Source: Diadema setosum (lineage: Eukaryota > Echinodermata > Echinoidea > Diadematoida > Diadematidae). Taken from it: a DNA stretch of 64,000 nucleotides. The translations under genes and the position numbers were made by a program. The notes beneath the pieces are model-generated. The model was not told the DNA's origin, searched no databases, and worked only from the letters and a program-made list of their open reading frames with translations. Below are positions 1 through 11,700 of the stretch, piece after piece; position 1 is the stretch's first letter, and each line of letters begins with the position of its first letter. The stretch lies in assembly GCA_033980235.1 (NCBI GenBank), contig CM067068.1, forward strand, positions 35,379,546-35,443,545, read 5' to 3'.

Positions 1-433
1 TTAAGTTATTTTGTGGAAATCCTTTCATTCCATGATAATGGCTAACAATAACATCGCATTTTCTCACATTCTTTATGAAAGTAGTATAGGGGTATTGAAT
101 TTCCAACCCCACAAACATACCCCCATATATGCGCTTTTTGGATGTTATTATACGCTCACTGTGCGTGATTGTTTTAAAAGGAAAATAATCATACCCACAC
201 GACTTGAATAAAGGCTGCAATATTATTAAAACGCATCGGGGTGAAGTTTGAGGAATATAGGGCACTCCCTTCGAAAGTTATGATTTTTTTAAATGCAAGT
301 TTCGGTGCTGCCATATCTGGATGAGAACTAAGACTATTATACAATGTACTGTGTTTAAGAGTGTAATCCTTAGATTGGAAACGAAAAAAAAAAAATACAA
401 TTACTACCACAATACTATTTATTTTCTATACAG

Positions 434-1096
434 TTATATCCACCAGATTTCCTAACTTCAAACGGTTAAGTTCTTTATCGTGGAAGGTTGGTTTGACTGA
501 TGTTACACTGTTTAAACCAGAAGACGTAATAGTCATAATAACTGATAATAAACTAGAAAATAGATACATGTACAAGAATCCTCGAGACCGCGGGACATTG
601 TGTTCATTTGTCAGGTCTTGTTTATCTAATTTGCCAAAATTAAAGGGTGTGTACAGTTCTGGTCGAGGTGAGGATTTAGCTTTTAACGTTTTGCGAGATA
701 TTCAGAAACCACTCTATGAGATGTCAAAGGGCATGCAATTCTATGGGGTATGTATGAAATGGCTGAGATATCCAAAAACAAGGTGAAACACAGAGATCCT
801 AATAAAAGGCGTGGCCTGTCGCCTTTTATTATCATCTTTTTTTTTTTTGGATATCTCAGCCATTTGAAAACCATTTTTTCATGAAATAAACATTGAATCC
901 TTCTTGAAATTACATGCTCTTTCATATTTTATAAGAGGTTTCTTGTTATTTCACTTAGGAATGTTCAAAACATGAATCACCATCTCAACCAGTACTGTAC
1001 AGTCCCTTTAAAGTGCTAAAACATTATGCAGAGGATAATGTTCAAACAGCACCAGAGAAAAGAGTTAACATAGGCCTAATATCAGATACCTCTTAA
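434..1096 (+). CDS. 3' end of an unrecognised gene (two last coding exons, partial)
   Basis: Two exons join cleanly in frame. The first (434-747) follows a CAG acceptor and ends at a GTATGT donor; the second (959-1096) follows a pyrimidine-rich TTAG acceptor and runs to a TAA stop. Both sides of the junction are in phase 0, giving about 150 residues. The upstream exons lie before the window. The peptide has a hydrophobic strand (DVIVIITDN), a basic stretch (YMYKNPRDRG), then SSGRGEDLAFNVLRDIQKPL, and ends in ISDTS. I see no signal peptide or membrane segment and do not recognise the family. A short inverted-repeat element starts nine bases after the donor, inside the intron. Exon status is supported by an open frame with coding-like composition and phase-matched splice sites; the function is unknown. 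Confidence 0.6.
757..865. mobile_element. Short MITE-like inverted repeat in the 109 bp range
   Basis: AAATGGCTGAGATATCCAAA at the left is matched by its reverse complement at the right end (844-865). Between them is a second small stem made of an AAAAGGCG/CGCCTTTT pair. It has no coding capacity. It sits entirely in the intron between the two exons of the partial gene, nine bases past the donor. No target-site duplication is clear. Confidence 0.6.
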
Positions 1097-1609
1097 CAAT
1101 AAGACATCTCAAATACCACGACGACATGTTCTTGATGAATACAATGTCTTCTTTACATGCCTGTTTGAAACATTGCGGTATAGGGTATCCCCTTCTCATT
1201 CATTCATTCATTCATTCATTCATTCATTCATTCATTCATTCATTCATTTATTTTTCATTTCCAACAGAAACATATAAATATATTACAGAAATTGAATACA
1301 TAGATTTCATCATTATACAAAATAAATGATAAGTTTACAGAAAAATTGCAAGTATACAAAAATGTTGGAAATGGGGAGGAATGCTAAAAAGCTGGGCTTG
1401 TAGGGTGCATCCCCTTCTACTGAACATAATCATAAAAAACATTACATGAAAGCATTTACTTGCACGACTACATGACTCAAAGGATACATCTTAGTCATAC
1501 TGACTTCATGTCAACAAAGCAAAATAGTGGAGATTTCTTTCGAGTTCATAGGGGACTTGTGACGTCAATGACAGCATCACTTCTGTTCCTCTAGCTGTCA
1601 ATTTGATTG

Positions 1610-1679
<70 letters not shown>

Positions 1680-2443
1680 CATGTTCCATATTCCACATTT
1701 CATACAAGTTTTATATTCCATTTGATTTTGAAAAAGAGATGTTTTTAACACAATGGTCAGTTTGAAACAAAATTGCACAAATGTATAAGGACGTATAATT
1801 GACGTGTAATATGAGGAACCCACTAAAAAGCAACGCTTGTAGGATGTGGGTTCCAAAAATGTAACATAGGCTTTTATTACAGTATATCAATGACAAAAGT
1901 GACGTAACATGCAAAGACACAAGATGTCGAGAATATTATAAAGTTTGAGGAATGTACGAAGTATTGTATGATGTTTATGATTAAACTTATGGTATCAATG
2001 CTAAGAAAAGTAGCGAGTTGCAATGGTCAAACTAATGAAGTCATCCTAGCGAGGCATCATTTGAGTATGCAGAAATTTTTCAAGTGATCACGGCAAAATA
2101 ATTAAACGTAGGATTTTAGAAAATTGGCTTTAGGATTTCGCTTAAAGGAACTTAAGGAACTTGATTGCATTCGAACCGAATATAATACGACTTACATCGC
2201 TAAAGTGAAATCATGGGAACTTTCTTATTGTTACGCCCGATTTTCATGACACATCTTCTATATCTTACTCTTTGTACAAACCAATTTGAATGTTTGGAAT
2301 TGTGTACCACTACATAAAAGGTTGCAATTTCTACGCAATTTGTGCAAATTTATGCGTAAGTTCTATAGCATGACATTGTATTTTAATAATATTCCTCTGT
2401 ATGATTTTGCTGTTCCATGTTCCAAGTTCCTTTCAATCCACAG
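1097..2443. other. Non-coding stretch with microsatellites
   Basis: Downstream of the first gene I see no convincing exon. It holds an (ATTC)n run at about 1196-1247 and an AT dinucleotide run followed by poly-T at about 1611-1676. The remainder is AT-rich unique-looking sequence. Confidence 0.6.
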
Positions 2444-2595
2444 AAATTGGATGTGACGACCAAAGAAGCGGTTCTCCATTAACAATTCAAGCCGAACACT
2501 TACTTCCAAAGAATGTCGACATCCTAATGACTGTGTATACGCCGACTTGGTATAGTGCCGAGACTGAAAATAAAATAGAATATGATAATGTGTAA
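2444..2595 (+). CDS. Possible terminal coding exon, unrecognised
   Basis: An open stretch of 50 codons follows a good acceptor (TTTCAATCCACAG) and ends at a TAA that overlaps an AATAAA polyadenylation-like signal. Codon composition looks coding, and the peptide ends in tyrosine-rich EYDNV, which would suit a cytoplasmic tail. Its phase (one base needed from the upstream exon) does not match the phase-0 donor at 747, so it is not a simple extra exon of the first gene. No upstream exon was found. It could be a chance open frame. Confidence 0.25.
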
Positions 2596-3738
2596 TAAAA
2601 CGTTACATTCAACCGTCTTGCGCACAATATCACTTGCGCACAATTCTGTGCGACGCCGGTTTAGAGCTCGATTTGTTTGTTGTTGTATTTTGCGTCACTA
2701 AATACAATTACATGTAGTATCAGATCATTATTTCTCGCGGCGTGTTTCGTAGGATTTTACAGTTAATATAAGGAAGCATTTTTCAACTGATTTTGATACG
2801 CGTGTCTTATTCTTTGCACAACATTTGCTGCTGAAAATATTGCAATGGACAGTGAACTGATGATTGATAAGTGTGTTGTGACATAGCATAAAGGAATACT
2901 TGTGTTCTGTTTTGTCAAAACAATTGGCTGACATAGGAGAGATTCTAGTCATTTCTCCTTCTCACACTGTACTTCCGTCAACGAAGTCCTCGGGACCTGC
3001 AGTTTTCTTTCGTTATAAAAAATATCGAAACTTCGTTATAACCGTGTTCGTATTAAAGGGGCATTCCATACGATTTTCATAATTTCACATCACGTAGTAC
3101 ATTAATCAACAGCTCCAGCATGTATATGCTTATGGACTTTATTGTGATTCTTGAGCAGAGAAACAATACTTTGAAGAACCTTAAACAAATTACACTGAAC
3201 AAGGATAATAACATAGGAGGCTCATAATATATTTCAGAAATGTTGCAGTGTAATTCCATTACAATACCGCTTGCTTGCGATTTCACCTGTGTGTAATCTA
3301 TGCATGCCTTCTTCTTTTGTTCTGCTTCCTTGAGCCCTAACTCATGCATTCTTAGGGTGAGGCTACCATGTCATCATCCTTGTTCACTGCAATTTGTTAT
3401 GAATTTTGAGAACATTCTTATTCCCAATCCAAATCACTATAAATTCTGAAACTCTGTACTCAGTATAACTAATTTATAGTTGTTCAAATGTAAAAAATCT
3501 GAGAATCATCCGGAGGTCTCCTTTAACGAGAGTGCGAGATGAATGTCACGCAAAAACACGCATGAATAACTATAGTGAAGGCCCTAACGGAACATGTTGA
3601 TTTGTACATGTAGGTCAATCGGTCTAAGCTGCAGATTGATGATTGAATCACACTGTCGAACATTCTTGTTGTCGTGTCTACTGTGTTAATTGAAGCGTGT
3701 ATGTATATATATATATATATATATAATATACGTGTATA

Positions 3739-3807
<69 letters not shown>

Positions 3808-3815
3808 CGTGTATA

Positions 3816-3875
<60 letters not shown>

Positions 3876-4934
3876 TATTAATATTATATATATTCACACA
3901 TTATTAAATCTATCAACTTACGTTTCACGTGGAGTAATTGCAAATGATCTTCTCACTTGGAATAATTTCATCATGTCGATTCGCCACAACTTACAGTGTA
4001 TTTATGTGGACTAAGTCATGAAGAATTTTAAGTGCAGTTTATTTACTGCGTCGATTTATCGACTTACATAAGGCCGACTAATACGACACAGTAATGTAGT
4101 CCTATTTCTTTGCAACTTGGTGTTCCTTTCTATCACTGAATTTTGGCTCGATTTATTTCACTCTCGCTATTACGATAAAGAGACATGGTGGCAGATGATA
4201 CACAATTCAAGAGTGTCTCATCTACATAGAGTGTACATGCAGAAGTACAGTGTATAGCAACGACAACATTGTTTGAAAGAAATACACCTCCCATTTATTA
4301 TTACCAGCTGAAAGAAATCTGTACATTCAAAATCAATGTTATTGCACATACGAAAGGATGAAGTACAACAGAACGTACATTAACATCAAGGCAATGAAAA
4401 AAGGATAGCTTTAAGTGACATTACCTTTACTTGAGACCCAAGTATGTTCCTTTTTTAGCACATGCATGACTTCAGACTATGGAGTGCTTTAACTTTGTCT
4501 TATCCTTATCACTGTGATAAAACATCAGAAACATTGTCATTGGTATACTTAAGAGATGATAACTGAATTTTCATAACAAATAATAAACAGCCAATAAAAC
4601 ATAAAGGGTAATTGATTAGATGACTTTTCGTGCGTATGAATGTGTACACACTAAGTCACATTTCTAAGTCACTTTTCTTTTCTTTTTACTAGTTACACAT
4701 AAAAAAAAACATAACTAACCTTTGGCTATATGAGTTTTCATACATTGTATCTATGAACGTGTGCATTAAAAAAAAAAAAAATCATCACTCTATTTTTGTT
4801 TTTTTGTTTTTTTTTCTTCCGAACCTCCGAGATGTAATTTCTTGGGAGTGGAACAACATGTGGCTTGGATACACTGTTGATCGAAGGCATTGGTACAGCT
4901 CATATAATGCTTTGTAGCTTTGCTTTTATATCTC
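2596..4934. other. Intergenic, repeats only
   Basis: No supported gene. It contains a minus-oriented remnant of a TA-flanked, TTATAACGA-rich element (about 2965-3062) and a long AT dinucleotide tract at about 3703-3862, followed by a short AC run. Confidence 0.6.
3703..3887. repeat. (TA)n microsatellite with embedded ATACGTGTAT units
   Basis: Alternating T/A tract interrupted twice, about 75 bp apart, by the same short sequence containing ATACGTGTATATAATTA, then ending in an AC run. Open frames read through it are low-complexity artefacts. Confidence 0.9.
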
Positions 4935-5107
4935 CAGTGGCGGATCCAGAGGGGGCGCAACCGGCGCACGCCCCCCTTTATTTTTTGTTAAAAACAAAAG
5001 AAATAAAAAAAAAAATGAAATGAAACCCGGAAGTGGCACCAAAAATATTAGTTGCCCCCCCCCCCCCCCCCCCCCCCCCCTTTACAGAATTCCTGGATCC
5101 GCCCCTG
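4935..5107. mobile_element. 173 bp MITE with 6 bp target duplication
   Basis: The left end CAGTGGCGGATCCAG is mirrored by CTGGATCCGCCCCTG at the right end. Both ends are directly flanked by TATCTC (4929-4934 and 5108-5113), a plausible 6 bp target-site duplication. The interior is low-complexity and includes a long poly-C tract. The CAGNG terminus and short duplication are compatible with the hAT group, but the superfamily is an inference. Confidence 0.75.
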
Positions 5108-7465
5108 TATCTCTGTGGTTTCACTGACAGCGATAACAATGAGAATATCATTTTGAAGGGGCATGGTATTTCTCCACAATGGACATCACTAGAATCATTT
5201 CATGAAAAAGTAGTAAAGTAGAAGCAACAGCAAACCTACATACTAGTAATATACACTTAAAGTTCACAGTCTTGTTCATTGTTTCCTCTACAATCATTTT
5301 TTTTTTTAATCATTAAATGTTTTTAAAAATGTAAGCAGTAGTCTAAAAAAAAACGCAACTTTCCATGAAATTGAAGAACACTGAAATGGGATTTTACATA
5401 TCATCTTTTTCTTTCTCTTTGTGCAGCCATGCTTTACACAGAAACATAATAACACTTCTCTAGTGAAAGCCAGTTATTCTTGAAAGATGTATCCACGAAG
5501 AGAAGATCTAATGCAGTATATTTACATAAGAAAGTTAAAAAGCAAAACAAATGAATGTATTCAATGTCACAAAGGAATAAACGCATCAACATCCAAAATA
5601 CAAGTAAAGACTAAGTACTTTTTAGGAAAATAAAAACATTGTATAAGACACATGTAGTTGCAGAAAATGACAAATCTGAAAAAGTCTTGACTGAAATTCA
5701 TGGCCTGAAAATTTCAATCACGCTATAATTTAGAAAAGTTTATCAACACCCTACTCTCACAAGCACCAACATTTTGACATGGAATACATCGACACTAAAA
5801 AACAGAACAGTATTAAAACAAGGATCAGCAAGGTATGTTGATAAAATACATTAATAAATCATATAACCCTGGATATTTCATCTGTGATAATGAACCAGAA
5901 TTGTCCTTTTCATTTAATGTGAAGGAAATATTATGTACTTTTGCAGGAACAGCAATTCTGTTGGGTTAGCCAGTGATAAATTGAGTTAAAAACAACAGCT
6001 TTATGGGCACTACCTAGCATTACAACTGTACATCTCTTTAATGGCAGAGATTGGATGGAGAATCTGTGTACACAGTAAAGAACTCTTATATATTCACTAC
6101 CCCTGAACCTACTATGCATGTATAATTACGTGGGTTTGTTTTGCCAGAAATTGCTAGAATACAGTGTATGCAATGTTGAGCACATGAAGTAAAAATGCAT
6201 GATTTGGTATTGCTTTCTGCATGCGAATGTCTAAATGATTTTGGTTTCCACAAAATAATTTATATGTCGGCCAAAATACTGTACATACTTGCAGATGTCA
6301 TATTTTTACCCTGACTTCAATTCAAGGACAGAGACCATATAACCGACTGAATACAGGGGAGGGGGTATTTTCTGTTGGTGCTCTCACGCACATTTTAGTT
6401 TATCCTGTGACTGATGGAAAACTTTACAACATCCCCATGAGTAAAATTTCTATTCTGAATCTTACAGAGCAATGGCAGCATCACCACTCATACTTTTCCC
6501 CTTTGAGAGTTGTGCTGTGAAAGTAGAGCTATCATTAGCACAAACAACAGAAAGAATTTTTAAAATGTGCAATTTACATACATTCTGCATGATATAAGAA
6601 GAGGAACAGACTCAATATGACTTTATCGTCCCCCCTAACACATTCTCACTCTCAGTCTCATTTATATCTTTGATAGATAACTTTCTATACATTGGTATAT
6701 CTCAAATGTACCATGCACAACACAATGTAGCAATACATGCAAATACACACATGGCCCCAACAATCATGAGAAGTGTAGTTTTATAGTTTTTGATGGTCCC
6801 TTACACAACCATGGGATGTATAACAATATTCTATCCACTTAATATACCAACAAGGTTTCTCAGGCTTGCTTGTTTGTCTGTATGTTCTCAAGTACAGATG
6901 TATGAAAAATAAACAAACAAACAAACAAACCAAAAATTCTGGATATAACCACAGCATGTGTGTACATATAACAACCACTCTTAAATGCCTACAGAGTTAG
7001 AAAAGTCATAATATATGTACATACACAGGACTTTCAGTAAGCATTTACAATGTTCATTTTCTGTAAACACCACATGGAATTCATCTGAATTTGTAATCAC
7101 TAAGAAACAAAACAAAACACCACAATACATTATAGTTTTACTATGTATGCTATTCTATCACTCAAACTGGCCATGAAATTACATAATAAAGGAATGTGTA
7201 GCTTGAAGAATCAAACCTCACATGTAGGTAGAATAATGTCACAATGGTTCAGGCTTCCAATACTGTAGTCTTTAGAGTACTGCATTCAAATATAAGTTTG
7301 AAAATAATCCATATAATGTACAATTTCTCCATGCCACCTCAGTTTTAATCATCATAATCTGTATGAAAAACAGAAGTATAAAACATGATCACATGATGAC
7401 ACAGATGAAGTCTCCACAAGGAGTTATGTAATCCATTGTCATCGAATGACCATCTGAAATATTAA
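5108..7465. other. Non-coding AT-rich stretch, possibly distal 3' UTR or intergenic DNA
   Basis: No exon-like signal on either strand. An AAAC repeat (about 6911-6930) is the only clear low-complexity tract. It lies downstream of the YIPF6 stop on the minus strand, and how far the transcript runs cannot be told from sequence alone. Confidence 0.45.
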
Positions 7466-7550
7466 CCCGTTAAGGACAGGTTGATTTTGCTACAACACGC
7501 ATTTTCCACAGACACCTGCCCGAGTAAACTTGGGACTCGTCCTTAACGGG
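7466..7550. mobile_element. 85 bp TTAA-flanked MITE (piggyBac-like)
   Basis: Ends CCCGTTAAGGAC and GTCCTTAACGGG are perfect inverted repeats, each abutting TTAA (7462-7465 and 7551-7554). A TTAA duplication with CCC...GGG termini is characteristic of the piggyBac superfamily. A diverged copy in the opposite orientation is at 54700-54778. Confidence 0.75.
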
Positions 7551-8742
7551 TTAACAGTGAGTGCAAGCAGTGCTCATATTTTATCACTGTATGGCTACTT
7601 GCAAACTACAAAATAAACAACTATTATGTAAACTGAAATTGTATTCGTTCCCTTAAAATAAACAAGCCTATGTCATGACAGACACATCATGGAATCAAAA
7701 CCTGGAACTCTACATGGTAATTTTAAACTGAGGAGTGAGAGGGTTTTAAATTTTCATCTGGATGAGTACCAACCCCTATACAAAGCATTTACACTCTCTT
7801 GTCTGGTCTAGATATGTTGTGAAAGTCAGAAATAACAGGAATGGCTGGATCAAATGACATCCCACTCTTAGTTTGCAGGCACAAACCCTTGTCGGATGTA
7901 AGGAGTCAGGAGTCGGGAGTCAGGAGTCTGCACTAAAATGACTACATGCATCACTGGGACCGTCCCATAGGCTGTGTACTGTAGCTGGTCCCAACAGGGT
8001 CGAGAGCAGCTACAGTGGAGGGATAGATTATACATGCAAAGACCCTGAAAGAGATGCTTTGGCACAGACTCCTCTATGACCAACAAGGGTTTGTTCTTGC
8101 AAACTACCCTACTCTTTATATGTCAAATTCCTAAAGTCGTCTATGACCTAAAACAGTTGAGGGGGTGAGTGGGCTGGTGACTGTCTCTCTCAAGACATCA
8201 CTCTTGAAAGAACATCTTCACTCAATATTCATGCTGACTCAATATCATAGAGTACAATCATGCAAAAAGGAATGGCAAGTCCTATCAAAAGCCAGACACA
8301 AGGGAAGTAATCAAATTTGATATTTTTGCCTGAATTTAAACATGTCATGGTGACTAAAATCACTGATCTGAGAAGCAGGACAAAACTTACAATTTCATAT
8401 TTGTTTTAAAAATGTTACACACTTTTCTTTTCATATAAACAAACACGTTCTTCATTTGTAATTCATCACTAGCTAATCTCAGGCAATTTGCCATCAATAC
8501 AATAAAGTCAGTATGATATCATTCATAAGGAGAGTTCCTCCAAGGAGACCGTACATTTACAATACAAAGATAATGATCTGTCTTTAGATATTGGTTGTTG
8601 ATGTAAAAGAAATCAATTTGAGAATACTGAAGTAAATGTTGTCATATTTCACAATATCTCTCAAGAGAACCATGAGATCATAAACTAATCACAACATCAG
8701 GAATATTTTAGTTGAATAGCATCCAGCTAATTGGAACGGGGC

Positions 8743-11700
8743 CTAGGTTGCAGGTTTTACCAAGACGGGAACTGTTTGAGAGATGATCATCCAGCCGATC
8801 ACGAAGTAGAAAAGACAGATAGGAAAGACGGCCAGCGCTTTTCTGTGAGGTGCCTGACTGTCTGCGAGGAATGCCAGAGAAGCTGCAAACACAGAGAGCG
8901 AGAACAAAATCATGAAGAAAACTGCCACGGAGGATTACATGCCAAATAAGTACAAATGTATCCCAATGCAAGTAAGTCTAATAATGTACATCATCATGAT
9001 GTCATCAAGTCCCAAACATCTCCATAGAATACGCAAATGACAATTTACAACATAGCTTGTTGCTGTCACTGTTGATAACTCAGTAGGGTAGAATACCTTG
9101 CAGAAAATAAATCATTGATACTAAATCATTACCTTGCATTTTAATCTGATGCAAGGCACACAAAATTCTTGATGGAATTTTATCACAAATAAAAGATAAA
9201 ATGCTAAAACTACCAAGTGATAATTTGAGTACATCCCAATAGGAAGCTTGTGATGTTGCACGACCATCTCATCCAAGCTTGAATAATTTACGACTATCCT
9301 CAGTCACTGTTTAATTATCCACTTCCTCATTGCTTGTCCATTTCTAAATAATAAAACTTTCACTGCTCTATTTGTTTTACTCTCATAACTATTAGCAGCT
9401 GTGAACAGGAGTTTGAATAGTTCTCAAATTGGCCTTGCCCCATCCTAATCCCAAATCCCAATCCCACTCTAAAAGGAAATTTATTTGGAACTACAGGAGC
9501 ACTTCAAGAGAGCAGATCTCCCCCAAGCAGCCATGATTCTAACATTGCCATTTCAGAGGCAGCACACTGTACGTATCTTCATCACATACATGTACATGAT
9601 TATAGAAGTAGGAATGTCAACACAATACATGTACACTTGCTGAAAAATCTGATCATCCACTGTTGAGTTATAGGGAGATTAAGCTTATCTCATGTTCTTT
9701 ATGACCTTATGACCTCTGACCTCATGATCACAATTCATTCGCTTCTTTCTTACTTCATTATGAACACATCCTGCAAGTTTGGTGAAAATCTGATCACCTG
9801 TTCTCGAGTTATTGGGAGACTAAGCTTATTTTATGTCCTTTATGACCTCTATGATCTTTGACCTCATGACCCCAAATTTAATCAATTCCCCAAATATAAT
9901 CAATTCTATCTCACTTCATTATGATCACATCCTGCAAGTTTGGTGAAAATGTAAACATCTCTTTTTCAGTTATTGTGAGATTAAAGTAATCAAATAAGTC
10001 CTATGTGACCCTTACGACCTTTGATCCCTAAATTAAAATGTTTCTGTCTTACCTCATTATAAACACACCCTGCAAATGTGGAGAAAATTAGATCATCTGT
10101 TCTTGAGTGACAATTGTACATGTTTTGGGAGATTAAGCTTATTTTATGTACTTTATAACCCTTTGACCTTTGACCTCATGACCCCCAAATTTAATCATTC
10201 CTTTCTTACCTCATTATATACATATCCTGTCAGCTTTACAGCTGTTTGTTGTTCATTTCCATCTGAGAAGATGGCTGGATAGCCCATATTCAGCTACGTT
10301 AAGCTGGTCTTCCATGGGGTCCAGTTGGATGTTGGGTGGAACCACTTAACCGGGTTAAACACCCTGCTCTTTGCGATGAATGAGTGAAGCGGGATCTTTT
10401 ATGTGCATGAGTTGTTACTCTCTCATACACGGGACCTCCATTTTATGTCCTATCCGAGGGACAGAGTGTTTTGCCTCTTGCTAGAGGGGACGGTATGCTT
10501 ACAGTGTACACACAACATTGCTCAGTCCAGACTCGGGTTCGAACCCGGGTCCTTAGGATCGTGAGGCAGACGCGCTACCGACTGAGCCAACTCACCGCTC
10601 TGTTTGTCAGAAAATACACAAGACCAAAAAGTAGAATGCTGGAATATATTAATTTCATACCATGGAAACTCACCTAATGTTGACCAAAGGAAGGCAAGGA
10701 TGACCAGGATAATTCTGATGGCAAAGAGGAGCGTCACGTGGCCCGAGGGTATCATAAGCAATCTACAGATGATGAGACTGATCACCAATGGGAACAGGCA
10801 GTAGCCAAGCACACAGACACTCTGGAAGAAGGAACTGTAGACAGATTGAATAGATTGAATAGATAATTACCTTGGTATACAATGCAGATAGATAGATAGA
10901 CAGATAGATAGATAAACCAACAGATAGAAAGGAGGATAGATAGACATAGACAGAGTGAAAGATAGAGGCAAAAATATAGACTGATAAAAATTCATGAAAG
11001 ATAACAAGGGTGATTGAGAGGAGGAGGGACAGAGAGAGGGAGAAAGTTAGCCATTATGGTATCTCAAAGCAGGTGGGTAAAGAGTAAAGGTATATTGTGG
11101 ATTTACAGACATAAAATTGTTATGTTAAATGGGTATTGTGACTTGGTTGTTGGTGGTTTTACAATCTGGGTTTAACTTTTATTTGTGTTATTCATAAGAT
11201 TCACAAGAAGCACTTAGACATGCCACACAGGAGGAATATTCTTTGATTTAAATCTATTCATGATTTCATTCGTCACCATCAGAGTTACTGGCTTATTTTT
11301 CTTGTTATGGTGTAAAAGGCATACAAGTAATACATTTGGTGGCAACGATTTTTTGGTAGGAAAAAAATTAACTGTCGTAATAAAACATAATTTCACCTTA
11401 AACTCATTACAATGACAACAATCTTTACAAACCATTCTAACCACTGAAACACTATGGAGGCACTGTAACATTTGAATGGTCCTTGGAAATACATAACCAG
11501 TACTTTATGGAATTCAGTGCCAACTGACAGCACTATTAAAAGATATGCCACATAGTAGTAATATTCATTGCTTCACTTCATTTTCGCATTTTTTACACCA
11601 TCAGTATCAATCTCGTACACTGTGTACTTACATGTTGCCTTTCAGCAGCTTTGAGTTCAGCGATACGACCACAGCCCCAAATGAGATGAGAGCAAAGACC

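Noticed and set aside
3674..3907. Open frames of alternating Tyr-Ile on both strands
   Set aside because: They read through a (TA)n microsatellite; low-complexity artefact.
10533..10605. Functional tRNA gene on the minus strand
   Set aside because: A and B boxes are good, but the anticodon arm does not pair and a SINE body follows directly.
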